From: Legionellaceae bacterium UBA2794
GTDB taxonomy: Bacteria > Pseudomonadota > Gammaproteobacteria > Legionellales > Legionellaceae
NCBI GenBank assembly: GCA_002352055.1
Contig: DEHS01000087.1
Span: forward strand, 12,414 to 25,241
Length of the DNA stretch: 12,828 nt
Direction of reading: 5' to 3'
Below are positions 6,947 to 12,828 of this stretch, in pieces. The notes under the pieces were generated by a model. The model was not told where the DNA came from, made no database searches, and saw nothing but the letters and a program-made list of their open reading frames with translations. Each line of letters begins with the position of its first letter. Position 1 is the first letter of the stretch. The translations under genes were made by a program, and so were the position numbers.

Positions 6947-8320
6947 ATGAATGAGATATGGGTTTATCCCAGAGGCAGCGACACAGTGTATCAAGGCACC
7001 TTCCCAGAGGATTTGAAAGAAAAGCTAGAAAAGTATTCTCCCACTTACAATGAACAGGGCCTGCTGGAGACACTTACTTTCCCCCGCAGCGACGGACAGA
7101 TGATGACCGTTGAGTGTATTACGATGCAAACGTTAAATCTGCGAGCAGGAATATGGGTCTGCCCTAAGGGCAGCAACACCATTTATCAAGGGCCTTTTCC
7201 GGAACACTGGAAAACCAGGCTAGAAGAGTTTTTCCCTACCTTTAATAATAATGGCTTCCTGGATACATTGACGTTTCTTAACGGCAGTGGACTGAAGGTG
7301 ACGATTGAGTGCATCACAAAACAAACATTATTCCAACGCGCTACGGTATGTATTTCCCCCAAGGGCAGCAGCACCATATATCAAGGCTCATTCCCGGAGG
7401 ATTGGCAAACACAACTAACGAAGTATCAACCCACCTATACTAGAAAAGGGCTGCTTGCGACACTGACATTTATTAATGAAGACAGGCAACCGGTGACGAT
7501 TGAGTTCGTCAACAAACACCTATTAAACAACCGTATTACAGTTTGGGTTTGCCCTAAGGGTAGCAACATCATTTACCAAGGATTGTTTCCGGAGGACTGG
7601 GAAACCCATATAAATGAGTATCGCCCTACCTACAATAAAAACGGTCTGCTTAAAACGCTAACCTTTTCTGACCCTAATGGACAAACAGTAACCGTTGAGC
7701 GCGTGACCCAACATAGATTAAGCCACCGTGCTTCGATCTGGGTCTGGCCCAAGAGCAGCAATACTATTTATCAAGGTCCGTTCCCAGAGGATTGGCAAAC
7801 TAGGATAGAGGAATATCAACCTACCTATGATAAAAATGACCTTCTAGAGACGCTAACATTTCCTGCCACCAACGAGCAAACGGTAACGATTGAGTGTATT
7901 ACAAAAGCAATATTGAATCAGCGTGCGGCGGGGATATGGGTGTACCCCAAGGGTAGCGACAGCATTTATAAGGGCTTCATACCAGAGGATTGGCAAACCC
8001 GAACAGATAAGTATCAACCTACTTACAAAAAGGGCATTCTGAAAACATTGACCTTTCCACTGGCCAGTAAACAGATGGTGACAATTGAGTGCATCTCGAA
8101 ACAGACATTAAACCAGCGAGCTCCAGTATGGGTCTGCCCCAAAGGAAGCAGCATCGTATATAAAGGATTGATTCCACATAATTGGCAAACATGGCCAACT
8201 GAGTATCAAGCCACTTACAATGGAAAAAGCCTTATAAAAACACTCACATTCGATGATGAAAACGGACAGGCAGTGACTATCGAGTGCATTACGCAAAACA
8301 CATTAAAAAAGCGTATCGTT
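6947..8320 (+). repeat. Seven tandem coding repeats in gene B
   Basis: Seven units of 192-204 bp, the longest being unit 1 with its start codon extension. Unit 5 ends with one extra residue; unit 6 lacks one residue after T-Y-K-K. B has three fewer units than A. Confidence 0.95.
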
Positions 8321-8614
8321 GCCAATAATTCGAATAAAGCTCAGAGCTCAAGAAAAAGAAAAGCTGAACACCTGGTTTATCCCCAGAATAAAAAGCAAAA
8401 ACTCACCCTTGAGTGTGAATCAGAATTAACAGAACACCATATCGAATTACCACAAACACCACCAGCAGCAACTCCTGTGGTCAATTTGCCGACTTGGCAA
8501 ACTAATAAATTCCATTTTTTTACCAGCAATCATAATAACACCAATGCGCAACAGAATTCATTTGAAGAAGAATTTTGGCAGGCACCTGATGATTATTATT
8601 CATTCTCATCTTAG
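6947..8614 (+). CDS. Repeat protein B: seven ~65-residue modules, nuclear-localisation-like segment, effector-like tail
   Basis: The 555-residue paralogue of A starts at the ATG at 6947, with GGGAG (6937-6941) five bases upstream. The frame extends 32 codons further up, but those run through the promoter. Repeats start at residues 1, 69, 134, 199, 264, 330 and 394; diresidues are DT, NT, ST, NI, NT, DS, SI. Oddities are unit 3, which opens V-C-I-S-P in place of the usual W-V-x-P, and unit 5, which has K-S-S for K-G-S. The last unit carries the Q-N-T-L ending seen in the last unit of A and C. R-K-R-K is at 469-472 and K-K-Q-K at 482-485; the final 46 residues hold F-F-T-S and F-E-E-E-F. The region after the repeats is the most conserved part relative to A, with a 39-nt and a 33-nt exactly shared stretch, so A and B share a recent ancestor or have exchanged this end. 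Same inferred role as A. Confidence 0.95.
   Translation: MNEIWVYPRGSDTVYQGTFPEDLKEKLEKYSPTYNEQGLLETLTFPRSDGQMMTVECITMQTLNLRAGIWVCPKGSNTIYQGPFPEHWKTRLEEFFPTFNNNGFLDTLTFLNGSGLKVTIECITKQTLFQRATVCISPKGSSTIYQGSFPEDWQTQLTKYQPTYTRKGLLATLTFINEDRQPVTIEFVNKHLLNNRITVWVCPKGSNIIYQGLFPEDWETHINEYRPTYNKNGLLKTLTFSDPNGQTVTVERVTQHRLSHRASIWVWPKSSNTIYQGPFPEDWQTRIEEYQPTYDKNDLLETLTFPATNEQTVTIECITKAILNQRAAGIWVYPKGSDSIYKGFIPEDWQTRTDKYQPTYKKGILKTLTFPLASKQMVTIECISKQTLNQRAPVWVCPKGSSIVYKGLIPHNWQTWPTEYQATYNGKSLIKTLTFDDENGQAVTIECITQNTLKKRIVANNSNKAQSSRKRKAEHLVYPQNKKQKLTLECESELTEHHIELPQTPPAATPVVNLPTWQTNKFHFFTSNHNNTNAQQNSFEEEFWQAPDDYYSFSS
8345..8404 (+). other. Bipartite nuclear-localisation-like segment, protein B
   Basis: This encodes residues 467-486, with R-K-R-K and K-K-Q-K separated by nine residues. 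It is almost the same as in A, with changes confined mainly to the spacer. Confidence 0.65.
8474..8611 (+). other. Conserved effector-like C-terminal tail, protein B
   Basis: This encodes the last 46 residues: P-V-V-N-L, F-H-F-F-T-S, N-A-Q-Q, F-E-E-E-F, ending in a Tyr/Ser-rich hexapeptide. Same module as in A, C and the non-repeat protein. Confidence 0.6.
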
Positions 8615-8642
8615 GACGACAGGATCTTTTCCCAGTGGTTAC

Positions 8643-8662
8643 ATAGTCGGACAAAAGACTAT
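8643..8662 (+). other. Small hairpin after gene B
   Basis: ATAGTC (8643-8648) and GACTAT (8657-8662) form a perfect 6-bp stem with an 8-nt loop, about 30 nt after the stop. No T-tract follows, so intrinsic termination is not supported; it may only stabilise the mRNA end. Confidence 0.3.
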
Positions 8663-8719
8663 CAACCCCCTAAACTAAAAAAGGAACTTCAAAGTTATGA
8701 TTTATTTTTTAACCAGATG

Positions 8720-8747
8720 TTGATATTGTATCTATTTTGTTTAAAAT
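8720..8747 (+). promoter_or_regulatory. Promoter of repeat gene C
   Basis: TTGATA (8720-8725), 16 bp, TAAAAT (8742-8747), with the -10 ending 48 nt before the start codon, exactly as for gene A. This is the best -35 of the set. Confidence 0.65.
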
Positions 8748-8750
8748 AAG

Positions 8751-8768
8751 GCTCAATCAAATTTGAGC
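8751..8768 (+). promoter_or_regulatory. Inverted repeat at the predicted transcript start of gene C
   Basis: GCTCAA (8751-8756), six bases, TTGAGC (8763-8768): a perfect dyad at the same place as in gene A. A second small hairpin, GCGC-TATTT-GCGC, overlaps its right arm and could compete with it in the mRNA. Confidence 0.45.
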
Positions 8769-8795
8769 GCTATTTGCGCAAACAGTGAGGTATAC

Positions 8796-10757
8796 ATGAG
8801 TGAGATTTGGGTTTATCCAAAGGGCAGCAACATTATTTATAAGGGTACCTTCCCAGAAGGTTGGGAAAATAGGCTAGAGAAATACTCTCCTACTTACAAT
8901 AAAAATGGCTTTTTGGAAACACTGAGCTTGCCAGGGGACGATGGAAATGTGATAACAATTGAACGCATTTCGAGACAGCTATTAAATCATCGTACAACAA
9001 TTTGGGTCTACCCTAAAGGAAGCGACACCATTTATCAAGGATCTTTTCCTGATGACTGGGAAACCCGATTAGAACAATATAACCCCACTTACAATAAAGA
9101 CCTTTTGGAGACAATTACCATTCCCGTCAAAGAAGGAGAGATGATTACAGTTGAGCGCATTACGAAAGCAACATGTATCAAACGGGCTACGGTATGGGTT
9201 TACCCTCGAGGCAGCGACAGGTTATATCAGGGGTCTTTTCCTGAAGATTGGGAAAGCCGGCTGGAAGAATATAACGCCACTTACAATAAAAATAATTTCG
9301 TTGAGACACTCACCTTTCCTAATGATAGTAACGAGATAATAACGATTGAGTGTATTACAAAAGCAGTATTAATGTATCGTGAGGCCATATGGGTATACCC
9401 CGAAGGCAGCGACAAGGTGTATCAAGGGTCCTTCCCAGAAGACTTGGAAAACCGGCTCGAAGAGCATCATCCTACCTATACGAAACAAGGTCTCTTGAAA
9501 ACTCTAACTTTTCGTAATACCGACGAACAGACGGTGACGGTTGAATGCATCACCAAAACAGCATTAATCAAACGGGCACAAGTATGGGTCTGCCCCAAGG
9601 GAAGCAACACCCTTTTTATGGGCACCTTTCCAGAGGATTGGGAAAACAGGGTTGAAGAATATCAACCTACATTCAACAAAAAAGGTCTTTTAAAAACATT
9701 AACCTTTATGAGTGACAAGAAAAAAAAGGTAACCGTTGAGTGCATTTCGAAAACGGTATTAACCCACCGTACTGCGGTCTGGGTTTACCCCAAAGGAAGC
9801 GACGTCATCTACAGAGGTACGTTTCCAAGAGACTGGGAAGCCCAGCTAGGAATATATAAACCTACTTACAACAAAGAGGGTCACCTGGAGACCCTGACAT
9901 TTCCCGACGATACCGAGCAAATGGTAACAATTGAGTGCATCACGAAACAGAAATTAAAAGAACGTGCTCTTATTTGGGTCTGCCCTATGGGTAGCGACAA
10001 TGTTTATCAAGGATCGGTTCCGCAAGACTTGCAAACCCATTTAGAAAAGTATCAACCGGTTTATACTAAAAAAAGAGTCCTAAAAACAATTACTTTTCTC
10101 GATGACAACGAACAAATGGTAACGGTTGAATGTATCACAAAGAAGGCATTGATTAAGCGTGAGAGAATCTGGGTATGCCCCAAAGGCAGCAGCACCATCT
10201 ATCAAGGATCGTTGCCAGAAAATTGGCAAGACCGGATTGCGGAATATCATCCGACCTACACCAAAAACGGACTCCTCGAGACACTTACTTTTGTTAATGA
10301 CAACTGTCAGCGGGTAACCGTTGAGTACATCACAAGACACGTATTAAATCAACGCGCTGACGTGGTATGGGTCTCTCCAAAAGGTAGTAACTCCATTTAT
10401 CAGAACCCTTTTCCAAAAGGTTGGGAAAACAAGATTGAGGATTTTAAACCGACCTACAATAAAATGAACCGTCTGGAGACACTAAATTTTCCCGTGAGCA
10501 ACGGACAAACGGTCACTGTGGAGTGCATCACGAAGCAGGCATTTAAAAAACGAGGCCCTTCGGTCTGGGTCTATCCCGAGGGTAGTAGCGCCATTTATCA
10601 AACTCCCTTCCCTAAGGACTGGCAAACCCGCCTAGCGGAATATCAGCCCACCTATACTAAAAATGGATTCATAGATACATTATCTTTTCGAGGTGAAAAT
10701 GAGCAGTTGATGACCATCGAATTCATTACGCAAAACACCTTAAACAAGCGGAAAAAT
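8796..10757 (+). repeat. Ten tandem coding repeats in gene C
   Basis: Ten units of 192-204 bp. Unit 2 lacks one residue after T-Y-N-K; units 8 and 9 each end with one extra residue before the next W. Units are diverged at DNA level. Confidence 0.95.
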
Positions 10758-11114
10758 AATGAATCCCCCAAGAGTACACCCAAAACTCAGAACGCGAGAA
10801 AAAGAAAAGCAGAACCCCCTTCTCATACGAAGGCTAAAAAACCAAAATTAACGCACGAATCTGAAATAATGAACGGTTCTACTTTCACTGAAGAATATTC
10901 ATCCTCTAATGATTTAACACAAAACCTGCAGCAGGAAATGGGAGATGAAATGGATTGCATTATGCAAAAGGCGCGTCCTGGGGTTAATTTATCGATTGAA
11001 ACGGGGATTACCAATTACGGTTTCTTTTCAAGTAGGGTTAAGAACAACAACAATAATGACAATGACAATGATAAACAAAGCCAATTAGAGGATTTTTTTA
11101 ATTTCCAGGATTAG
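8796..11114 (+). CDS. Repeat protein C: ten ~65-residue modules, nuclear-localisation-like segment, long acidic linker and effector-like tail
   Basis: The 772-residue paralogue starts at the ATG at 8796 behind GAGG (8787-8790, five-base spacer). Repeats start at residues 1, 69, 133, 198, 263, 328, 393, 458, 524 and 590; diresidues are NI, DT, DR, DK, NT, DV, DN, ST, NS, SA. The last unit ends Q-N-T-L like those of A and B. The basic segment R-K-R-K (668-671), nine residues, K-K-P-K (681-684) is kept although flanking residues differ from A and B. The linker after it is longer and acidic. The tail has V-N-L, then F-F-S-S at 743-746, a run of alternating Asn/Asp from simple-sequence DNA near 11041-11072, and L-E-D-F-F. 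C is the most divergent complete paralogue, so it likely split from the A/B lineage earlier. The same secreted, nucleus-targeted role is inferred; the ligand is unknown. Confidence 0.95.
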   Translation: MSEIWVYPKGSNIIYKGTFPEGWENRLEKYSPTYNKNGFLETLSLPGDDGNVITIERISRQLLNHRTTIWVYPKGSDTIYQGSFPDDWETRLEQYNPTYNKDLLETITIPVKEGEMITVERITKATCIKRATVWVYPRGSDRLYQGSFPEDWESRLEEYNATYNKNNFVETLTFPNDSNEIITIECITKAVLMYREAIWVYPEGSDKVYQGSFPEDLENRLEEHHPTYTKQGLLKTLTFRNTDEQTVTVECITKTALIKRAQVWVCPKGSNTLFMGTFPEDWENRVEEYQPTFNKKGLLKTLTFMSDKKKKVTVECISKTVLTHRTAVWVYPKGSDVIYRGTFPRDWEAQLGIYKPTYNKEGHLETLTFPDDTEQMVTIECITKQKLKERALIWVCPMGSDNVYQGSVPQDLQTHLEKYQPVYTKKRVLKTITFLDDNEQMVTVECITKKALIKRERIWVCPKGSSTIYQGSLPENWQDRIAEYHPTYTKNGLLETLTFVNDNCQRVTVEYITRHVLNQRADVVWVSPKGSNSIYQNPFPKGWENKIEDFKPTYNKMNRLETLNFPVSNGQTVTVECITKQAFKKRGPSVWVYPEGSSAIYQTPFPKDWQTRLAEYQPTYTKNGFIDTLSFRGENEQLMTIEFITQNTLNKRKNNESPKSTPKTQNARKRKAEPPSHTKAKKPKLTHESEIMNGSTFTEEYSSSNDLTQNLQQEMGDEMDCIMQKARPGVNLSIETGITNYGFFSSRVKNNNNNDNDNDKQSQLEDFFNFQD
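10794..10850 (+). other. Bipartite nuclear-localisation-like segment, protein C
   Basis: This encodes residues 667-685. R-K-R-K and K-K-P-K are nine residues apart, as in A and B, though only A-E-P is shared in the spacer. Conservation of the two clusters against a changed background supports function. Confidence 0.65.
10977..11111 (+). other. Conserved effector-like C-terminal tail, protein C
   Basis: This encodes the last 45 residues: P-G-V-N-L, Y-G-F-F-S-S-R, an Asn/Asp run in place of N-A-Q, and L-E-D-F-F-N-F. The E-x-x-F-N-F end is closer to the non-repeat protein at 3-860 than to A or B. Confidence 0.6.
11041..11074 (+). repeat. Simple-sequence tract encoding Asn/Asp
   Basis: Short AAC/AAT and GACAAT-like units give an alternating Asn/Asp run inside the tail of protein C. 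Such tracts can change length by slippage; a multiple of three would preserve the frame. Confidence 0.6.
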
Positions 11115-11568
11115 ATCGTAACGAATAGTACTATGAGTTAGATGCAAGTTCCCGAGGACCAGGCAAAGATTAAACAAAGATCAATTGCCTGCTTCCAAGG
11201 TTACTTCAGTTTAAAGATTCTGCCACCTTAATCATGGCGAAAAAAATATTAGTTTGTAATTATTTTCTTAATGTTTTTTGATTTTCGAACATGAAATAAA
11301 GCAGGTAATACCTCACATTGAATACACTGAAAAGCTTCCTCGTTATATTTGATAATATAAAACCATCCATATAAAAAACCAGAGTTATAAATTTATGAAA
11401 TAATCGATCAAACATCCTATTTTCTTTACATCATTACAAAATTAAATTCACAGGCATCATCAATATCATTCAATAGATGGTAATAATGCAATGCTTTATG
11501 GCATATTTATATGATTTGATGTTTGAACCTGCATTGAGCGGTTTTTCGTAAAAAAGAGTGAATAAACA
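11115..11568. other. Intergenic region between repeat genes C and D
   Basis: These 454 A+T-rich bases have no convincing gene. They hold one inverted repeat (11160-11191) and, at the right end, a diverged copy of the A-C leader: TTGAGCG (11534-11540), then a T-rich and an A-rich stretch before the start codon. The best -10 for gene D is TATGAT (11510-11515), with no good -35, so the promoter of D looks eroded or differently controlled. Confidence 0.5.
11160..11191 (+). other. Inverted repeat downstream of gene C
   Basis: CAGGCAA (11160-11166) and TTGCCTG (11185-11191) form a perfect 7-bp stem. Inside it GAT (11168-11170) and ATC (11180-11182) can pair. It lies 45 nt past the gene C stop. No T-tract follows, so it is not a clear intrinsic terminator. 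Confidence 0.4.
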
Positions 11569-12828
11569 ATGAGGGAAATATGGATTTATCCTAAAGGAAG
11601 CAACACTGTGTTCCAAGGAACCTTTCCGGAAGATTGGAAAAACCGGCTAGAAGAGTATCAACCCATATATGATAAAAGGGGCTTACTGAAGACAATCACC
11701 TTTCGCGAGGACACTGGGCAATTAATAACTATTGAGTGCATTTCGAAATCCACATTTAAACAGCGTGCCGCGGTATGGGTTTTTCCCAAAGGTACTGCTA
11801 GCATTTATCAAGATACATTCCCGGAAGATTGGGAAACCCGAATAGAAGAGTATTGCCCAACCTTTAATAAAAAAGGCTTACTGGAAACACTAACATTGCC
11901 TAATGGAAAAGGGCAGATGATTACAATTGAATGTATTACGAGAATAGCATTAAGCAAGCGTGCTGATGCAGTTTGGGTCTCACCCAAAAATAGTGACACT
12001 GTATATCAAGGATCTTTCCCAAAGGACTGGCAAACCCGAGTAGATGATTATAGCCCCACTTACAATAAAGTAGGTCTCCTGGATACCTTAACCTTTCCTG
12101 ATGGAGAGGGACAGATGGTGACGGTTCAGCGCATTACGAAACAAGTATTATACCAGCGCTCCGCAGTCTGGGTCTGCCCCAAAGGTAGCAGCAGCATTTT
12201 TAAAGGCCACTTCCCTGAGGATTGGGAAACCCGACTAGAGGATTATAAGCCCACTTACCATAAAAAAGGTTACGTGGAGACACTGACCTTTCCTGATGGC
12301 AAGGGGCAGATGGTGACAGTTGAGTGCATCGGGAAACAGGCCTTAATCAGACGTGCAGCAGTATGGGTTTGCCCTAAGGGCAGTAATACTATTTATCAGG
12401 GCACCTTTCCTGAGGATTGGGAAAACAAAATAGAAGAGTATCAACCCACTTACAATAAAAACGGCCTCCTGGAGACTCTCACCTTTCAATGCGACAATGG
12501 GCAGATAACGGTTGAGTGCATCACAAAACAGCTATTCAACAGGCGATCTGCAGTATGGGTCTACCCCCAAGGCAGCGACACCATTTATCAAGGCCCCTTC
12601 CCTGAAGACTGGGAAGCACGTCTTGAGGAATATCAGCCCACCTATACTAAAAAAGGCCTTCTCGAGACACTGACTTTTCCTATCAGTAACGGGGAAACGG
12701 TAAAGATTGAGTGCATCACAGTACGGATTTTAAAAGAGAGAGCTCCGATCTGGGTTTGTCCAAGGGATAGTGACCGGTTGTATCAAGGCTCGTTTCCTGA
12801 AAACTGGCAATCACGAATAGAAGAGTAT
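11569..12828 (+). CDS. Repeat protein D: at least six and a half ~65-residue modules, 3'-truncated by window edge
   Basis: The frame is open from the ATG at 11569 to the right edge, giving 420 visible residues. The start is set by the family opening M-R-E-I-W; the ribosome site is weak (AAGAG at 11554-11558, ten bases away). Repeats start at residues 1, 69, 135, 200, 265, 329 and 394, the last cut after 27 residues; diresidues are NT, AS, DT, SS, NT, DT, DR. Unit 2 reads K-G-T and unit 3 K-N-S where others have K-G-S; unit 7 has R-D-S. No Q-N-T-L capping unit, basic segment or tail has been reached, so more repeats and the C-terminal modules are expected beyond the window. Units 4-6 are close to the family consensus, so D looks intact even though its promoter resembles those of A-C only weakly. 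Confidence 0.93.
   Translation, partial: MREIWIYPKGSNTVFQGTFPEDWKNRLEEYQPIYDKRGLLKTITFREDTGQLITIECISKSTFKQRAAVWVFPKGTASIYQDTFPEDWETRIEEYCPTFNKKGLLETLTLPNGKGQMITIECITRIALSKRADAVWVSPKNSDTVYQGSFPKDWQTRVDDYSPTYNKVGLLDTLTFPDGEGQMVTVQRITKQVLYQRSAVWVCPKGSSSIFKGHFPEDWETRLEDYKPTYHKKGYVETLTFPDGKGQMVTVECIGKQALIRRAAVWVCPKGSNTIYQGTFPEDWENKIEEYQPTYNKNGLLETLTFQCDNGQITVECITKQLFNRRSAVWVYPQGSDTIYQGPFPEDWEARLEEYQPTYTKKGLLETLTFPISNGETVKIECITVRILKERAPIWVCPRDSDRLYQGSFPENWQSRIEEY
11569..12828 (+). repeat. Six complete and one partial coding repeats in gene D
   Basis: Units are 192-204 bp. Unit 2 has one extra terminal residue and unit 5 lacks one residue before T-V-E-C. The seventh unit is cut by the window end. 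Confidence 0.93.

Noticed and set aside
4438..12828. TAL effector or TALE-like (33-35 residue) DNA-binding repeats
   Set aside because: Unit length is about 65, the motifs (W-V-x-P-K-G-S, P-T-Y, L-T-F) are unlike TALE helices, and strands are predicted. Only the tandem, diresidue and NLS logic is similar.
4438..12828. Overlapping and antisense reading frames inside the repeat genes (for example 7186-7377, 8108-8296, 10080-10340, 10823-11014, 11808-11999 on the minus strand and 9151-9339 on the plus strand)
   Set aside because: They mirror the coding repeat on the other strand or frame and have no ribosome site or independent protein features.
4438..12828. CRISPR array or non-coding satellite
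   Set aside because: The periodicity is 195 bp, units are diverged, and all are in a continuous reading frame with no spacers.
1..12828. Insertion sequences, tRNA genes, phage attachment sites
   Set aside because: No transposase motif, terminal inverted repeat with target duplication, or cloverleaf sequence is seen on either strand.

Overview
The window reads like an intracellular gammaproteobacterium, most probably a Legionella or close relative. This is an inference from A+T-rich DNA, AAGGA-type ribosome binding sites, and large eukaryote-directed repeat proteins whose C-terminal tails resemble Dot/Icm (type IVB) secretion signals. No housekeeping marker fixes the genus.

Layout. (1) Positions 3-860, + strand: the 3' part of a gene for an Asn/Tyr/Ser-rich protein that runs off the left edge. 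(2) Positions 940-3988, - strand: a tight three-gene metabolic operon read from right to left. It encodes a small cupin, a fused VOC/glyoxalase + D-threonine-aldolase/D-serine-dehydratase-like PLP enzyme, and a threonine/serine-dehydratase-like PLP enzyme. The first two genes overlap by 8 nt and the last two are 3 nt apart. (3) Positions 3989-4437: a divergent control region with promoters on both strands and a doubtful 47-codon ORF. (4) Positions 4438-12828, + strand: four tandem paralogues (A, B, C and the right-truncated D) built almost wholly from a repeat of about 65 residues. A has 10 units, B has 7, C has 10 and D has at least 6 plus a partial, giving 33 complete units and one partial.

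The repeat paralogues are the notable content. The unit has the shape W-V-x-P-K-G-S-x-x-[IV]-Y, then F-P-E-D-W, P-T-Y-x-K, L-E-T-L-T-F, V-T-[VI]-E-C and an L-x-x-R ending, suggesting a beta-beta-alpha-beta-beta-alpha module. Positions 9-10, just after K-G-S, form a variable diresidue: position 9 is Asp, Asn or Ser in 31 of 34 units, while position 10 takes eleven different residues. Each complete protein ends with a distinct last repeat, a bipartite nuclear-localisation-like basic segment (R-K-R-K, nine residues, K-K-x-K), an acidic/polar linker and a tail with a Phe-Phe-[ST]-Ser motif and an acidic patch. The same tail closes the unrelated protein at 3-860, so the tail is a portable module, plausibly the secretion signal. 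A, B and C share a promoter architecture (TTG-N3, 16 bp, TAAAAT) and a conserved leader, so they are probably expressed together.

The working hypothesis is a family of secreted, nucleus-targeted modular repeat effectors. They resemble TAL effectors in logic, with tandem modules, a variable diresidue and an NLS, but not in sequence or unit length. The ligand (DNA, RNA, protein or other) cannot be decided from the sequence. The repeats are net acidic, which argues for caution about nucleic-acid binding.
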